A stretch of DNA of 64,000 bases, from assembly GCA_037954665.1 (NCBI GenBank), contig JBBMOL010000096.1, forward strand, positions 124,001-188,000. Reading direction: 5' to 3'. The notes below the pieces were generated by a model, which was not told where the DNA came from, did not search any database, and worked only from the letters and a program-made list of their open reading frames with translations. The DNA comes from Laguncularia racemosa. Lineage: Eukaryota > Streptophyta > Magnoliopsida > Myrtales > Combretaceae. The translations under genes and the position numbers were made by a program. This document shows, piece by piece, positions 1 to 11,199 of this stretch. Each line of letters starts with the position of its first letter. The stretch's first letter is position 1.

Positions 1-589
1 CCCTTCTGGGAGGCATCTCCCTGCAAGAATTCACGGGTCAGGAAGTTAGGAAGAGAATTGGATGTTTCCTTGATATGCTGAATATCAAAATCTAAACAAG
101 ATAAAATAGCTTGCCATATGGCAAAAATCTGTTTTGAAGCTAAATTGTAAACATCTTTCTCTAAAACATTTTTGGCTGCTGAGCAGTTAATTCTTAAAAG
201 AAATTTTTGGTTTAACAAATCTCCTTGAAATTTGGAAATTGTTAAAACAATGGCTAAAATTTCTTTTTTAATTGTTGAATAATTAAGTTGACATTGGTTC
301 CAGTGTTTAGATACATACTGGATAACATTCTCATTGCCATTAGTGGACCTTTGTTTTGGGATTCTACCAATCCTATGTCAGATGCATCAGTCTCTACTAT
401 CTTAGATAGGGATAGATCTGCTAAATGGATGCAAGGGATTTCCTTAGTCCTTTGCTTAATTTGTCTGACAACTTCTGTGTGTTCATCAGACCATTATAGT
501 GGATTCTTTTTAAGTCTATTACGCAAAGGTTTGCATAGAACATTGAGATTCCTAAAGAAATCTGCTACGTAATTTAAGCTACCTAAGAA
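1..589 (-). pseudogene. Pararetrovirus RNase H region, copy A
   Basis: RNase H domain downstream of RT. Reading the minus strand, an ETDASDIG-like motif (catalytic Asp) lies near 375-404, as expected where caulimovirid RNase H begins. It follows an RT thumb-like stretch (LGSLNYVADFFRNLN). Frameshifts appear toward position 1, where the window ends. The family role is degrading RNA in the RNA:DNA hybrid during reverse transcription. Copy B carries the homologous stretch at about 32,100-32,680. Confidence 0.7.
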
Positions 590-1357
590 TCACTGGAGTT
601 GGGTTTTATCCAGAATCCTATCAGGGAACTTAGAAGCAAATTCTATGGATCTCTTAATTGGTGTAATTGTTCCATTGTAAATATCGAAACCTAAGAACCT
701 AATTCGAGTTTGGAATAAGGATATCTTAGATGGTGATACTACTAGACCATTGTGTCTGATTTTCCAAATGAAAGTTCTGACATGTCTGAGATGTTGATCT
801 ATGTTTGAAGAAAAGATCAACACATCGTCTATGTAGACAATTATGAAATCTAAATCACTAAAGATTTCGTTCATTATTCTCTGAAATTCAGAGGGTGCAT
901 TTTTTAATCCAAAAGGCATGACATTCCATTCGTATTGTCCAAAAGGGACAGTGAATGCCGTTTTATACCTATTAGATTCTTTAATCTAAATTTTCCAAAA
1001 TCCAGATTTCATATCGAACTTGGAGAATACCTTGGCATTGTGTATTCTACCAAGCAGATCTTTCTTATTAGGTATGGGATACCTAATCCATTTAAGAACA
1101 TTGTTAAGAGGTTTATAATTTATTACTAGTCTTGGTACACCTCTTTCAATTTCTGCATTTTTGTTAACATAAAAAGCAGAGCAGCTTCACGGTGACTTGG
1201 ATTTGCGAATTAGCTTTTTAGCTAACAAATCATTAATTTCTTTTTTGCAATGTTCAATAACACTGCTGTTCATTTGTGAAGGTCTGGCCTTCGTAGGGAT
1301 GTTTTTCTCATCGAAATTACCTTCATAAGGTAATCCGACTGAGTGGGATTTCCTATC
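590..1357 (-). pseudogene. Pararetrovirus reverse transcriptase, copy A
   Basis: RT domain with recognisable motifs: RLVINYKPLN (fingers), a KFDMKSGFW-like motif A region, PFGLKNAPSEFQRIMNE (motif B), and the catalytic YIDD at 824-835, followed by VLIFS. An in-frame TGA near 1,180-1,182 replaces the Trp of the RKSKSLWSC-like segment seen in copy B. A TAG at 1,358-1,360 separates protease from RT. The active-site Asp pair is intact here, unlike copy B. Conserved order and motifs make the family call firm; the frame is dead. Confidence 0.85.
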
Positions 1358-2296
1358 CTAGAAAGCATTGGGTAGAGTGGAGCAGATGGTGTTTCTAATC
1401 TCACTTTCTAATTTGGAAATCCTTTCCTTAACAGGATTTCTTTTGATTTGGTCTTCAATCTTATGGAGTTCCAAATCATCATTTAAGAAGGATAGATGGT
1501 CCTCCTTGGCTTTAATCAAACAGTTTAACTCAGAAACTGAGTTCTGTTTGAGCATATCAATCATTTTGATTTTAGGTTTTGAAACAAAATTAAAATAGAT
1601 AATTTGTCCACAATAATTTGTTTCAATCCCATCATTGGTAACCTGAAAAGGTTGGATTAAGTTGATAAAGGGAGTTCCTAAGATGACATTTTGCTTCAGA
1701 TTCTTAACTAAGATGAAGCTAGTATTATAGGAAACATTATCTTTAACAACTTCTGCATTGGGTAGTTTGAAACTAATATTTAATTTGTTACCGAAAGCAG
1801 TGCTCAAAGATTGGGTTGTTTTTTTTAAATATTTTATGGGAATTAATCCCTCTCTGATGCAATTCAAATCTGTGCCAGTATCAAATAGAGCAGTAGTTTC
1901 TAAGATAAATTCTTCATTTATCTTAATGGTAATCAGAATTACCCATTTCCTAGTGGTGACTTCCACTAGTTGCATTAAGTATTTTGGGTTGACTTCTTTC
2001 CCAGATACTTCATTGGTAGAAGAACTTCCATATTCAGCTTCTTCATTTGAATACTTTATCCTGAACATTTTGAACTCAAAGAATTCTTGTTGCAACTTAT
2101 GTTGCATCATTCTTAATTCTTTGATTTCTTCTTTTTGAGAATTAATTTCCCTTTGAAGATCATTAAGCGTTATTGGCTTAGGACCTTTGGATTTGCCTAG
2201 GTTAAGGACTTCATTAAGGTTGTATGTCAAATTGTTAGAAATTGAGGAAGTAGGTTTGGCTCCTTCCAACCATCTCAATTTCTGGGAATCAGACAT
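1358..2296 (-). pseudogene. Pararetrovirus aspartic protease, copy A
   Basis: The longest open stretch in copy A (about 312 codons). The protease active site DTG falls at 1,874-1,882 in the context FDTGTDLNCIREGLIP. The flap and C-terminal half include VILGTPFINLIQPF. The N-terminal third is a charged coiled-coil-like linker (LQREINSQKEEIKELRMMQ) that would join capsid and protease in the polyprotein. It ends at TAG 1,358-1,360, a position where copy B also has TAG. The family role is processing the viral polyprotein. Confidence 0.83.
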
Positions 2297-3522
2297 TGAA
2301 TCTAACTTAAGGAGAAATTCTTCTTCTTCCTTAGTTAGGACATTGATTGAATCTTCCTTTGAGGATGACTCAAGATCATTACATTGGAGTCCTTCTTCTC
2401 CTGATGAAGACGGTTTAGACGAAGAATATCCTTCGAATATTTCGAAGATTTCTTCGAGATGTTTTTTTATCTAAATCGAGAGCATTAAGTTTTTTTTTTT
2501 CCGATCTTACATTTGTCAGCTGTGTGTCCAATTTTTTTACACAAATAACATCTAATTGTTTTAAAAGGTTTCTTATTCTTCTAAGAATAATTCCTTTTAG
2601 GTTTTTCATTGTCATCAGATTGTTTTCGGAGTTTCTTAGAAAATTTCTTCTTCTTATCTTTCTTTTTAGAAGATTTTTTCTTGATTTTCCTTTTACAATC
2701 TGTGCATTTAGAATTGTCAAAGATAAAGGATGGATCATACTGCTGGCAGAATTCTCCAAGGCTTTGCTTTTTCATTTCCTTTTCTTTCTTTAATTGTTTA
2801 TGCAACCGGATTGTGTTGCACGTTTGAGTTCTTATCTTATAAACATAAGATGTTAACTCTCCATAAGACAAATTGTTGTAAGGAATTTCTCCATTGAATT
2901 CCTCACGGATTTTGGATCTAACTTGTTCACCTATAAGGTTGGGTAAACCAACTAGAAATTTTTCTTTCCAGAAGGATTGATTGCAGTCATCTCGCATCAT
3001 TAACCTTTGGAGGAATATGTCTTTGTGCTAGCGGAATTCGCCTAAAGACTTGCATTTCATATTGGATAGAAGATCCAAGTTGTTATCACGAATGTGAGAA
3101 GGATCTCCTATGAAATGTTGACTAATACAAAACATTAATGTATTAACAATATCTTGAATTGGTTCGTTTTGTTCATTGAGTATTTTAACTCCAAATTCAT
3201 TTTTCTTAACTGAAGTTAAAATATTCATTTGCTATTCCTCAGTGAGATAGTTATCCCACCATCCTTTTAATTGTCCAGTAAAACTGGAAATCAAAAGTAC
3301 AGCAATTTGGAAATCAGATATGTTTTTAATACTCCTGTTGGTATTTGCAAACATGATCATCTGATTTAAAACATTAAGAATCATTTGTTCTGAGGCTCCA
3401 TCTATATTCCATTCATAGGTGGTTCCTGTAGAATATTTGTTTTGATAATTACTTGGTTTTTCCTCGAACATAATATCAGGAGGTGATGCTCTCTGATAAT
3501 ATAATTTTTGAGGCTCTTTCTA
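2297..3522 (-). pseudogene. Pararetrovirus capsid protein region, copy A
   Basis: Capsid-like region containing GQLKGWWDNYL near 3,250-3,290, a middle segment with QHFIGDPSHIRD, a Lys-rich stretch around 2,600-2,700, and a CCHC zinc knuckle CYLCKKIGHTADKC at 2,509-2,550. The basic stretch plus knuckle is the nucleic-acid-binding end of caulimovirid capsids. In-frame TAGs occur at 3,232-3,234 and 3,520-3,522, both shared with copy B, and a further stop lies near 3,028. A frameshift separates the body from the knuckle. Confidence 0.78.
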
Positions 3523-4160
3523 AGTAATTTTATTGACTTCTAAACCATCAGGATTATCAAGACTTAAGTCATTTGATAAATCATCTGGACTAGAATCATT
3601 GTTTTTACTTAAAACATTAATCTTTTTGGATGGAGTATCTTCGATGATTAGGTTCCTAAATTTAGGAGTGTCTAATTTTAAAGATTCCATCGATTCAATT
3701 TTTGTTTTTCCTTTTAATGATTTCTTCCTATCTTGTATAGCTTGAAGAAATTCATTATAAGATTGATCATTTCGAAAGGCTTGAAAAGCGGTTTCTTTTC
3801 AACCTTAACATTTTCATTGTTATTGACCTAGGGTTTACTAACTATATCTTTAATTCTGTCAAGTTGTTGACCTATTGTGTGAAGATTTTTATTAGTAAAA
3901 TTGTTTTGGTCAATTTTCTTCTTTATACCAGTTCCCTCAGATTCATCTGCAATTTTAAAGGGAGCTAGTTTAATTTCGGTTTCCTTGTAGGAATACCAAA
4001 TATTGCTAAGTGGCGGATGAGTGGATTCAACCACGTTCCCATCACTTAGTCTCCATTGTACAGTTTTATTAACTGTGTTGATCATTTTAGGCTTCAAATA
4101 ATATTCTTCTAACCAATCAAAGAATAAAATCTGAGAACCAGTTTCTTCCATGAAATTATA
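3523..4160 (-). pseudogene. Pararetrovirus linker with predicted coiled coil, copy A
   Basis: Region between movement protein and capsid. The open stretch 3,828-4,151 contains FFDWLEEYYLKPK, WRLSDGNVVESTHPPLSN and a heptad-like segment NKNLHTIGQQLDRIKDIV that could form a coiled coil. Copy B has the same order at 35,602-36,249. In caulimovirids a virion-associated coiled-coil function can lie here, but that assignment is inference. A stop at 3,828-3,830 is not shared with copy B. Confidence 0.55.
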
Positions 4161-5205
4161 ATAATAATTTTTTATTTGTATTTTAAACTTATCAAAAGTC
4201 TTAAAATACCATTTTCTTTTCTTTTTATTCTTAGAAGAATTAAAATCATTGTTTAGAAATAACCTATCTGGCTCGAAGGGTTTTTCTATGACATTAAGCT
4301 CAAAATCTCCTAATTTTGAAGCAGATGGTTCTTCCCATTCTGGGTCATTTTGGTAGATTGGTTGAGTTAATCCCGAAGGCTTATTAACTAAACTAGAAAT
4401 TGTAGGATTAGTCTTTTTAGAACTAACCTGGAAATTTTTAGTTTCATCAATCTTGGATAGATCAACTGACCTTCTTGATGATCCAAGGATATTGAACTTC
4501 TAGGATTCTCAAAAGATCTCCTAGAGAATTGAAGTGTAACCTTACCATCTGGATGTTGAATAACATTAGATGGTTCGGCATCATTGAAAGATTTCTTGGG
4601 AATATGGTTTTCTATTTCCCAGTGATTAGGTAAGCATCAGGTAGGCTTACCTGATCCCATTTGACTATCCTAGGGATATTCACATTAGATCTGGTTAGAT
4701 CTGTTTGAATTAGAAGCGTTTGACCCTTTTTGTCAGTTTTGTATGCTTTTGATCCAAAGGCTGTTTTCATTAGTTTAAAATAAATTCGATAGGTGACTGC
4801 CATAGGCAGAGCACCTGAAATCATTTTATAATTGTGGATTTTGATCTGAAGGACTATGAGATTTCATTATGGTTTGATCCTTAAGACCTAGAGTGACATT
4901 TGGATGACATTCAAACTGGATAGGTCCGGTACTAAGACTGGTTTCAATCGATGCATGGATCGATCGTTCATATTCCAATTTTTTGGCATCCCTAAGGACC
5001 ATTAAGACAGAGGTATCTAATCCTAGTTTTGTAAGAGGTTTAGCTCCTACTTGGATTAGTCCTATGTGCATGTAATTCCATTCTTGTCCATATTTGTGAA
5101 TGGAACTACAGTTCAAAAGTTTAATTGTTGTCAATCTATCAGAGATGGGTATATCTCTCTCTTCTGTGGATATGACATAGTCATTTTTGCCAAAGATCTT
5201 CCATT
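4161..5205 (-). pseudogene. Pararetrovirus movement protein (30K-like), copy A
   Basis: N-terminal to the linker. Segments include KIFGKNDYV, GQEWNYMHIGLIQVGAKP, LGLDTSVLMVLRDAK and, after a frameshift near 4,825, ALPMAVTYRIYFKLMKTAFG and NIPRIVKWDQVSLPDAY. The position at the start of the polyprotein and the hydrophobic beta-rich pattern fit 30K-superfamily movement proteins, which open plasmodesmata. The first residues are missing: similarity to copy B ends around 5,205. Copy B lacks the part corresponding to roughly 4,490-4,955. Confidence 0.68.
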
Positions 5206-6528
5206 CTAGCTTGTTTTCTTGTGTTTTTCTAGCATTCTTTCCTTTGCTGATTTTCTTAGCGTGCAACACGGCGAGTCTCTCAATCTCTCAACGTGTTTTC
5301 CAGCGAGCGACGACCTTTGCTGATTTTCTGGTGAAGCTTCATTTCAGCATAATGAGGTCTTTAACATTGCAACACAAACGTGTCCAATGTAGTGTTGGTG
5401 CTCCTTCGCTAGACTTTCCATCTTGTAAAAAAAATTATATTTTTCTCTTCAACTTTCATAATTTTTTTTTATTAATTCATAAATTATAATTTAAGACTCT
5501 GAAATCAAAATATAAAATGATTAAGTGCAATATTCATTTAAAATGTAAGAAAATTAAATAAAAGATTATTATAATTTATTAAATAATTAGTACATTATAA
5601 CCTTTATCAAATTCCCCTACACTTGAGTCTTTGCTTATCCTTAAGCAAAATAAACTTTAAAGATCAAGGACAAATTTCTTAATTAGTAATTAAAAAAATT
5701 ACATTAATAATAAAGTTATTTTTCCTCAACATAATTTTTTCTTTACTTAATCATGTTTAATGTACTATAAATATTAATATTAGAATTCAAGAGTTAATCT
5801 ATGAAATAGCAAAATTTATCATGCCATTTAAACAAAAATTTACAAACTTACAATCGTACTAAACATTACTTAATCAATAATAAAGTTTTCAAAATTTTGT
5901 CAACTTAATTAAGGTATATACTTCCCCTTTCTCATCCCTTTTAGTATTATGATGTCCAACAAAAGCTTTTTTTTTTAATTTATTTATGGAGTAATTTCAT
6001 TGGTCAGTAAGTCCAAAACTAGATGATCTTAGGCTATTAGGTTTTAAGATATCCCTTCGAACCTCTATTAACTCCATTACTTATTTCTATTAGTATTTCA
6101 ATTTTCTTAGACTTTTCTCTTGACCCATGTAGCGAGCTTTAGGCCGATGATCCCGAGTTCACCACTTAATTCAATAGGTATTATCCCCCAAAAGGCACAA
6201 TGCAAGCTTAATTACTCGAGTCAATGAGGCCTACTACTGAACTTTATTTCTATATTTCTATATATATATATATGTATGTATATATTTTCAATTCAATTAT
6301 TCGAGATCATAGTACTCATAAGGGTTTTTTAAGAGACATGTATATATCAAAATAAGTTTAAAAACTCAAATTCCTAATTCTTAATAGGTAATATCCTTCC
6401 AATATAGATTTTTTAAATTCTAAGTCTAAATAACATATAACTTTTGATTTACTAAGATTTCACGATTTAACTCTAATTTAGTATTCTAAGTTCACTAATG
6501 AAAAAGTAAAAATATATCAAGGAAAAGT

Positions 6529-6567
<39 letters not shown>

Positions 6568-6860
6568 ACATACACACACACACACTTGAATAGTACATTA
6601 TCCTCAATGTATAAAATAGAATAAAAAAAATAACAGAAGACTTCCTTGATAATGCTTGATAGACTTGAAGAGTAATTCTTACTTTTTACAAGAAAGAGTT
6701 CCTAACACAGTTGATGAATGTGGGTATGTGGACTCCCATTGGTTTTCTTTTTTGTTTCTTGTGTCTTGAAATCATGCCTCATAGTACAAAGATCAAGGGA
6801 AATTTATTTATTTATTTTTTCTTCTTCTTTATATATATATATATATTATATAAGATTAAC
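5206..6860. other. AT-rich spacer, probably decayed retroelement DNA
   Basis: No credible gene. About 200 bases just right of the viral boundary (5,206-5,425) are less AT-rich than the rest and repeat a CCTTTGCTGATTTTCT segment near 5,231 and 5,310. The remainder is low-complexity AT sequence. A stretch near 5,610-5,640 (CCCCTACACTTGAGTC followed by CTTATCC) resembles non-coding DNA common near the ends of plant Ty3/gypsy elements, but this is weak. Confidence 0.4.
6530..6567. repeat. Uninterrupted C38 homopolymer
   Basis: Thirty-eight consecutive C on the plus strand, followed by a short CA-rich microsatellite (6,568-6,586). Such a run can form i-motif or G-quadruplex structures and is prone to sequencing and assembly error, so its exact length is uncertain. 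Confidence 0.9.
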
Positions 6861-8000
6861 ACAGCTATAACACGACTGTATTGTAGGATCATGGTCGTGT
6901 AACTCTTGATGCAGCACGACCATGTTGTAGGACCATGTATCTCTTAGTGGGAGGTTTTATAAGCAACATGGTCACAACATGGCTATGCTTGATGGCTCGC
7001 CACACCCCACTCCCCCCCCCCCCCCCCTTTTTTTTGGAATAATTGAGTATAACTAAAAAAAAAAGTTAAATCAAATTAAACTAAATTATAAAACTAAGTA
7101 GTATTTAGGTTGCTGATAAATGATAAATAGAATATATTTATAAACAAGATTTTTAATGAATTCATTGAAATTATAAGAATTTTAAAGAAATATGCTATCT
7201 AATTAAATATTATTTTAATTTCAGGATAAATATATTCTTTAATCAACAAAGGAAGAAAATGAGTTAAATTTCATGTGATTCAAAGTTAAAATGAAGAAAT
7301 TTTGTGCATTTAAAGAATTAACACAATCAAGTAACATGGCCATGTTGATTTTGAAGGAAGACCAGAAGTATAGAAGAAGAAACAACACGACCATGTTAGT
7401 AGTTTTGTAATTTTTGGAGCAATAGAAGCTAAACATAACAATGTAACACAACTATGTTGATTTAAGTTTAACACGACGGGGCAACATAATCGTGTTAGAG
7501 GTAGTGTTGGCTATATCTCCCCGATCTGGATGCAGTTGAAAGATTTAAGCTGAACACGACCTTAACATGACCGTGTTGAAGGGTCGTGTTGAGTTCGACG
7601 ATTAAGTAATATAAATACTAGATATAAACCCTAGATGAAAAGAGAAGAGAGAGAAGAAGAATAAGAAGAAAGAGAGTTCTAAACAGAAAAGAAAGAGAGA
7701 GTTTTTAAGCAAATGAAGAGAAGAATTCCTTGAAGAAGCAAGAATATTAAAGATCAATTCATATAATTCGGAAGTACAAGAACAGATTTCTACAAGGGTT
7801 TTTCTTTCCATTATCATTTATTTTGATTTTATTGTCAGATTTTACATCATAATGATAACTTAAATTCTTCTAGTATCTAGATTTTTGGAACCCTAGAATT
7901 ATTATGTAATTTTATTTCAGTTATTATTTAATTCAATTATGCATGTTCTTCATTGCAAGAATTTAATAATTCTAGAGTATTAATTCTTGATTATTGATAT
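6861..8000 (+). repeat. Putative degenerate LTR with palindromic ACACGACC repeats
   Basis: Repeated, partly self-complementary motifs of the type ACACGACCATGTT and ACATGGTCGTGTT occur at about 6,868-6,985 and 7,385-7,590. A TATA-like ATATAAATA lies at 7,609-7,617, just downstream, followed by a GA-rich leader. This layout (palindromic array, then TATA, then leader) mirrors the U3 of the intact gypsy LTR at 43,433. No partner LTR or target duplication was found, so it is a candidate solo or broken LTR. Confidence 0.45.
7609..7617 (+). promoter_or_regulatory. TATA-like box of putative LTR
   Basis: ATATAAATA sits about 20 bases after the last palindromic ACACGACC-type repeat and before a purine-rich transcribed-looking leader. 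Promoter function is inferred from this arrangement only. Confidence 0.35.
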
Positions 8001-8180
8001 TAATTCCCCCAGATACGTGTAGGGGAAACCTTGGTCATGAGTTCAAATCCTACAAGAGTCACTATGTGCCATTTTCCTTTTTTCTTCCTCCTAGCTACCA
8101 CATGGCATTGTTTGGTTGGTTGGAGCAAGTCATGTGTAAGGCACATGATCGTCTCCTTCCTTGGACAAGGGCCGAAAAAA
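7985..8180 (+). repeat. Possible tRNA-derived SINE fragment
   Basis: GGTCATGAGTTCAAATCC near 8,031-8,048 fits a pol III B box (GWTCRANNC). The segment ends in an A-rich tract (8,175-8,185) before the poly-G run. A matching A box at normal spacing and flanking target duplications were not found, so it could be a 5'-truncated SINE or chance. Confidence 0.3.
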
Positions 8181-8190
8181 AAAAACACAT

Positions 8191-8252
8191 AGAAAAGAAA
8201 AAAAAGGGGGGGGGGGGGGGGGGGGGGGGGGGGAGGAGGAGGAGAGAGAGAA
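8191..8252 (+). repeat. Purine-only tract with G28 run
   Basis: About 62 bases of only A and G, centred on 28 consecutive G (8,206-8,233) and followed by AGG and AG repeats. It has potential for triplex or G-quadruplex structure. Run length may be unreliable in the assembly. Confidence 0.88.
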
Positions 8253-8299
8253 GATTACGGGACAATTGCTATCCTAAATATAGACAAAACTGAATGGAT

Positions 8300-10130
8300 T
8301 TTATCAAATCTCTGATGTGAATCAACAAAATAAATAAATAAATAAATAAATAATCGGATTAAATCTCAAAGAGATAAAAATGAGTTTAAGTGTTGTGATT
8401 TTCATGAAAGATTTGAATTTATCCACACTTAATCCTAACTCGCCTATAAATAGAGGTGAAGATGAACAAATCGGAAGAGAAAAAACTAAAAAAGAAAACA
8501 TGAAAACAAGAGCCCGTAGAAGCTTTCTCTCTCTAAGGCATTCGTACCCATGCTCCACCTTCTCTCTAGCTTTCCTTTGCACTTATGCAATCATAGGCCT
8601 CAATCTAGGTAGTAATAGATTCCATAAATGACATAGATTTAGAAAAACTCCATCTTTGCTTTCAACGAGTTGGAGGTTAGTTAGATCGAGGAATGTGATT
8701 ATGGTTACCACTAGGTGCTCGTGAATGGCGACTGTGGGTTTGTTGCAGGCTAGATAATGCCGACAATGTATTCTAGGTAGTCAAATTAGCTAGGTTGACG
8801 ACTTCTTGAGCTTCGATAACCACTAAAGCTATCTACAACAACCATTTGCTGCCATCATTGTGTACGCGAGCTTGGTTTGGAATCGACCCAATTCGAGAGT
8901 CTGACTCAGAGCCAACCGAACCGACTCGCGCACTAGACCGTATCTAACCCTCCACTCGATAGTTTTTTTTTAATTAATTAAGTTTTTTCAGTAATTAATG
9001 CTTAATTGATTATTAAAATAAACATTAAATAATAAAATAGGTTTGGCGAAAAATAAGTATGATTAATAAAATTGGTATCTAAGGTGGATTTTAGATTAAG
9101 ATTAATAATATAAATATAATTAGTTTAATGATCTTAGATTAATTAATTTAGAATATATTTAGAAAAATTAATGACTTAGTAGAATAAGTAATTAGGAGGG
9201 AACCATTGTGTAGGCATTAGGTGTTGCGGTGTAACCATTGCCTAAGGGCGATTAGGTTTCCAATTAGTATTTTAAATAATTAGTAATACCTAGTCTATAA
9301 ATATAAAGATATAAAAATTGAAAAATTAAAAAAAAAGAAATTAAAAATGATTTATTATCTAGGATATGGTTTTATTATGAAAAATATAAAAAATGTTTTC
9401 TCACCTAAAAAAATGATTTTCATGAAATAGAATTTTAATTTACATTTTCAAAACTAGAGGGTTTTAGTTCCGTTTTTAGAATTGAGGAATAAATTTTATG
9501 TTTAGAATTTTTCTTTTTAAAAAAATTAAAATGATATTAAAATGTAAACTTGATCTGTTTTCATAATTAAGAATAATCAATCCACTAAAGTTTTATGAAA
9601 ACAGAACTATATTGGTTTGATCCTGACTAGCGGGTACGTAAACACCTATGGGGCAACCATATATACATATTAAAAATAAAAGAAAAACATTTTATTCTTC
9701 TCCAATTTCAATTTACCATATAAAAAAATTACAAAAAATATTTTATCCTTTTGAAATTTCAATTTATAATATAAAAAACATAAAAATATTTTATCCTATT
9801 TTTTAGTCCAATTTTAATTAAAGCAGAAATGTAAAAGGTTTTATTCTCTTTTATCTCATTTTTAAATAAGAATAGAAAATTAATTAAAAAATGATTAAAA
9901 ATTTTCCATGCTATTTTGATTTAGTAAAGGGAATTTAATCTTCTTCTTTTTTTTTTTTTTTTTAAAAAAAAGCAATAAGTGGTAACCATTTATGTTTTAA
10001 TAGGATAACCTCAAGTCCAACTTTTCTAATTAATATTTTTCCAAATGTTTTTTAGAAAAATTCGTAGACTAGTAGCTAGTTAAGGTTAATCCACATCATT
10101 AACCTTAACTTACCTTATTTTTCAACTTAG
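8300..10130 (+). repeat. Putative degenerate Tat-like Ty3/gypsy LTR
   Basis: Three landmarks in order suggest a plus-strand LTR. TATAAATA at 8,445-8,452 is followed by a leader. CGGGTACGTAAACACCTATG at 9,631-9,650 resembles the conserved GGGTACGTAGGCA box I recall from R/U5 regions of Tat/Ogre-type LTRs. A GGTGGTGACTC-like primer-binding candidate is at 10,131-10,150. Start and end are not fixed by a partner LTR. The rest is AT-rich with no coding capacity. Confidence 0.42.
8445..8452 (+). promoter_or_regulatory. TATA box of putative LTR
   Basis: A perfect TATAAATA within CGCCTATAAATAGAGG, in the first part of the putative Tat-like LTR. A pyrimidine/purine-mixed leader with CTCTCTCT follows. 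No gene is visible downstream, so an LTR promoter is the simplest reading. Confidence 0.45.
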
Positions 10131-10150
10131 ATTGGTGGTGACTCTAATTT
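10131..10150 (+). other. Primer-binding-site-like sequence
   Basis: ATTGGTGGTGACTCTAATTT resembles the TGGCGACTC core used as primer-binding site by Tat/Ogre-type gypsy elements, with a degenerate second base pair. The same core, better preserved, occurs at 61,858-61,877. It supports, but does not prove, an LTR ending just upstream. Confidence 0.4.
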
Positions 10151-11050
10151 TATGAAAATAATTTAAAATATAGTTTTTTTTTTCTTCTGAATTTTACTAT
10201 CAAATAACTTATATTAAGTAGGCTGGACTTAATATGGGTTAAGGAAAAATCCAAAATTAGGCTCAATAGGTAGTAGTACTGCCTTATTTATTTTTTGCAC
10301 TATGTTAGACATATTTTGTATGGGGACTAGTACATCCTTATTTATTTCTATTATTTACTTATAAAGTCTTATTTTTGTGTATAAGAGGTAAGGCCAAATG
10401 TCCCCCTCTTTTTTTGTAATAATTTTATTCAATCAATAAAATTAGGAGCTGGCATACCCTCACCCTGGTGTACTAGGTATTGCCACCAATTAATTTTTGA
10501 AACATCGTATATTGTCTCGAAAAATGGTAGATTAAATTTCGAAGTTAATAATTTAAGGAAAAAAACCAAATGAACTAAAATAATACTTACGAATTAGTAA
10601 CAAATAATCTTAAAGGATATGAAAAAATTGTAATAAAAATGAGGATGAAAAATAAAAATAATAATAATAAAAAACTCATAGGGCCGATTCATGAGCTAAA
10701 CCAGCCCATAAGCTACAATGTCAAGGGAACTAGCTTGACCCTTCCTCCCCCCCGGGCTGATTCTGATTCCCCCTCTGATTGGCCCTTAACTTGATGGGTT
10801 CGAGTTGGTTTCAAGCCAATTCCAAATCGACCCCTTGTCTACTCATGACACATATTAAGGCATTTATTATTCACTAATCTAGAATAGAAAAATGGAAGTT
10901 TTGTCAAGTTTAGTAATGATAGTATAGGAAAGATAATAGCAACCGGTATACTAGGATTTCCCTCTAGTACAATTGAAAGCATGTCTTTGGTCTCTTAAGT
11001 ATTAGTACACTATATGATAAAGGTTACAAAATCATGTTTGGAAATGACAA
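10151..11050. other. Non-coding stretch, no gene seen
   Basis: AT-rich sequence with many stops in all frames. A less AT-rich patch at 10,680-10,860 has GGGCCGATT- and CCCGGGCTGA-like segments that recall the GC-rich inner parts of hAT-type MITEs, but no terminal repeats were found. Confidence 0.4.
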
Positions 11051-11199
11051 AATAGAAGCTTATGATCAAAACAGAGAAAAACTGTTTAAAGAGTTTTGAA
11101 AAAGAAATATTTACATGGTTAAACCATCTAGAGTATATGTTGAAAGATATTTCTTAACATTATATGATAACTATTTTATTTGGCAGAAAAAAGCTTAGA

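Larger units (their letters stand above)
1..5205 (-). mobile_element. Endogenous pararetrovirus (Caulimoviridae-like) copy A, partial
   Basis: Minus-strand relic in the order movement protein, coiled-coil linker, capsid with CCHC knuckle, aspartic protease, reverse transcriptase, RNase H. This is the caulimovirid order. There is no integrase and no LTR, which argues against a Ty3 element. Position 1 corresponds to about 32,092 of copy B, so the window start truncates the copy. Homology to copy B stops near 5,205, just inside the movement-protein N-terminus. Stops and frameshifts split every domain. Genus (Florendovirus, Petuvirus or another endogenous lineage) cannot be settled from the sequence alone. 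Confidence 0.88.

Noticed and set aside
2187..2793. Plus-strand open frames overlapping the pararetrovirus capsid region
   Set aside because: They are opposite-strand shadows of Lys/Glu-rich viral sequence (Phe/Leu/Ser-rich translations) without domains.
8031..8048. Possible tRNA gene (B-box GAGTTCAAATCC)
   Set aside because: No cloverleaf, no acceptor pairing and no A box at proper distance; at most a SINE remnant.
7994..8631. Open frames of 80-100 codons around the poly-G tract on both strands
   Set aside because: They depend on homopolymer runs (poly-Gly, poly-Arg) or low-complexity LTR leader and show no conserved motif.
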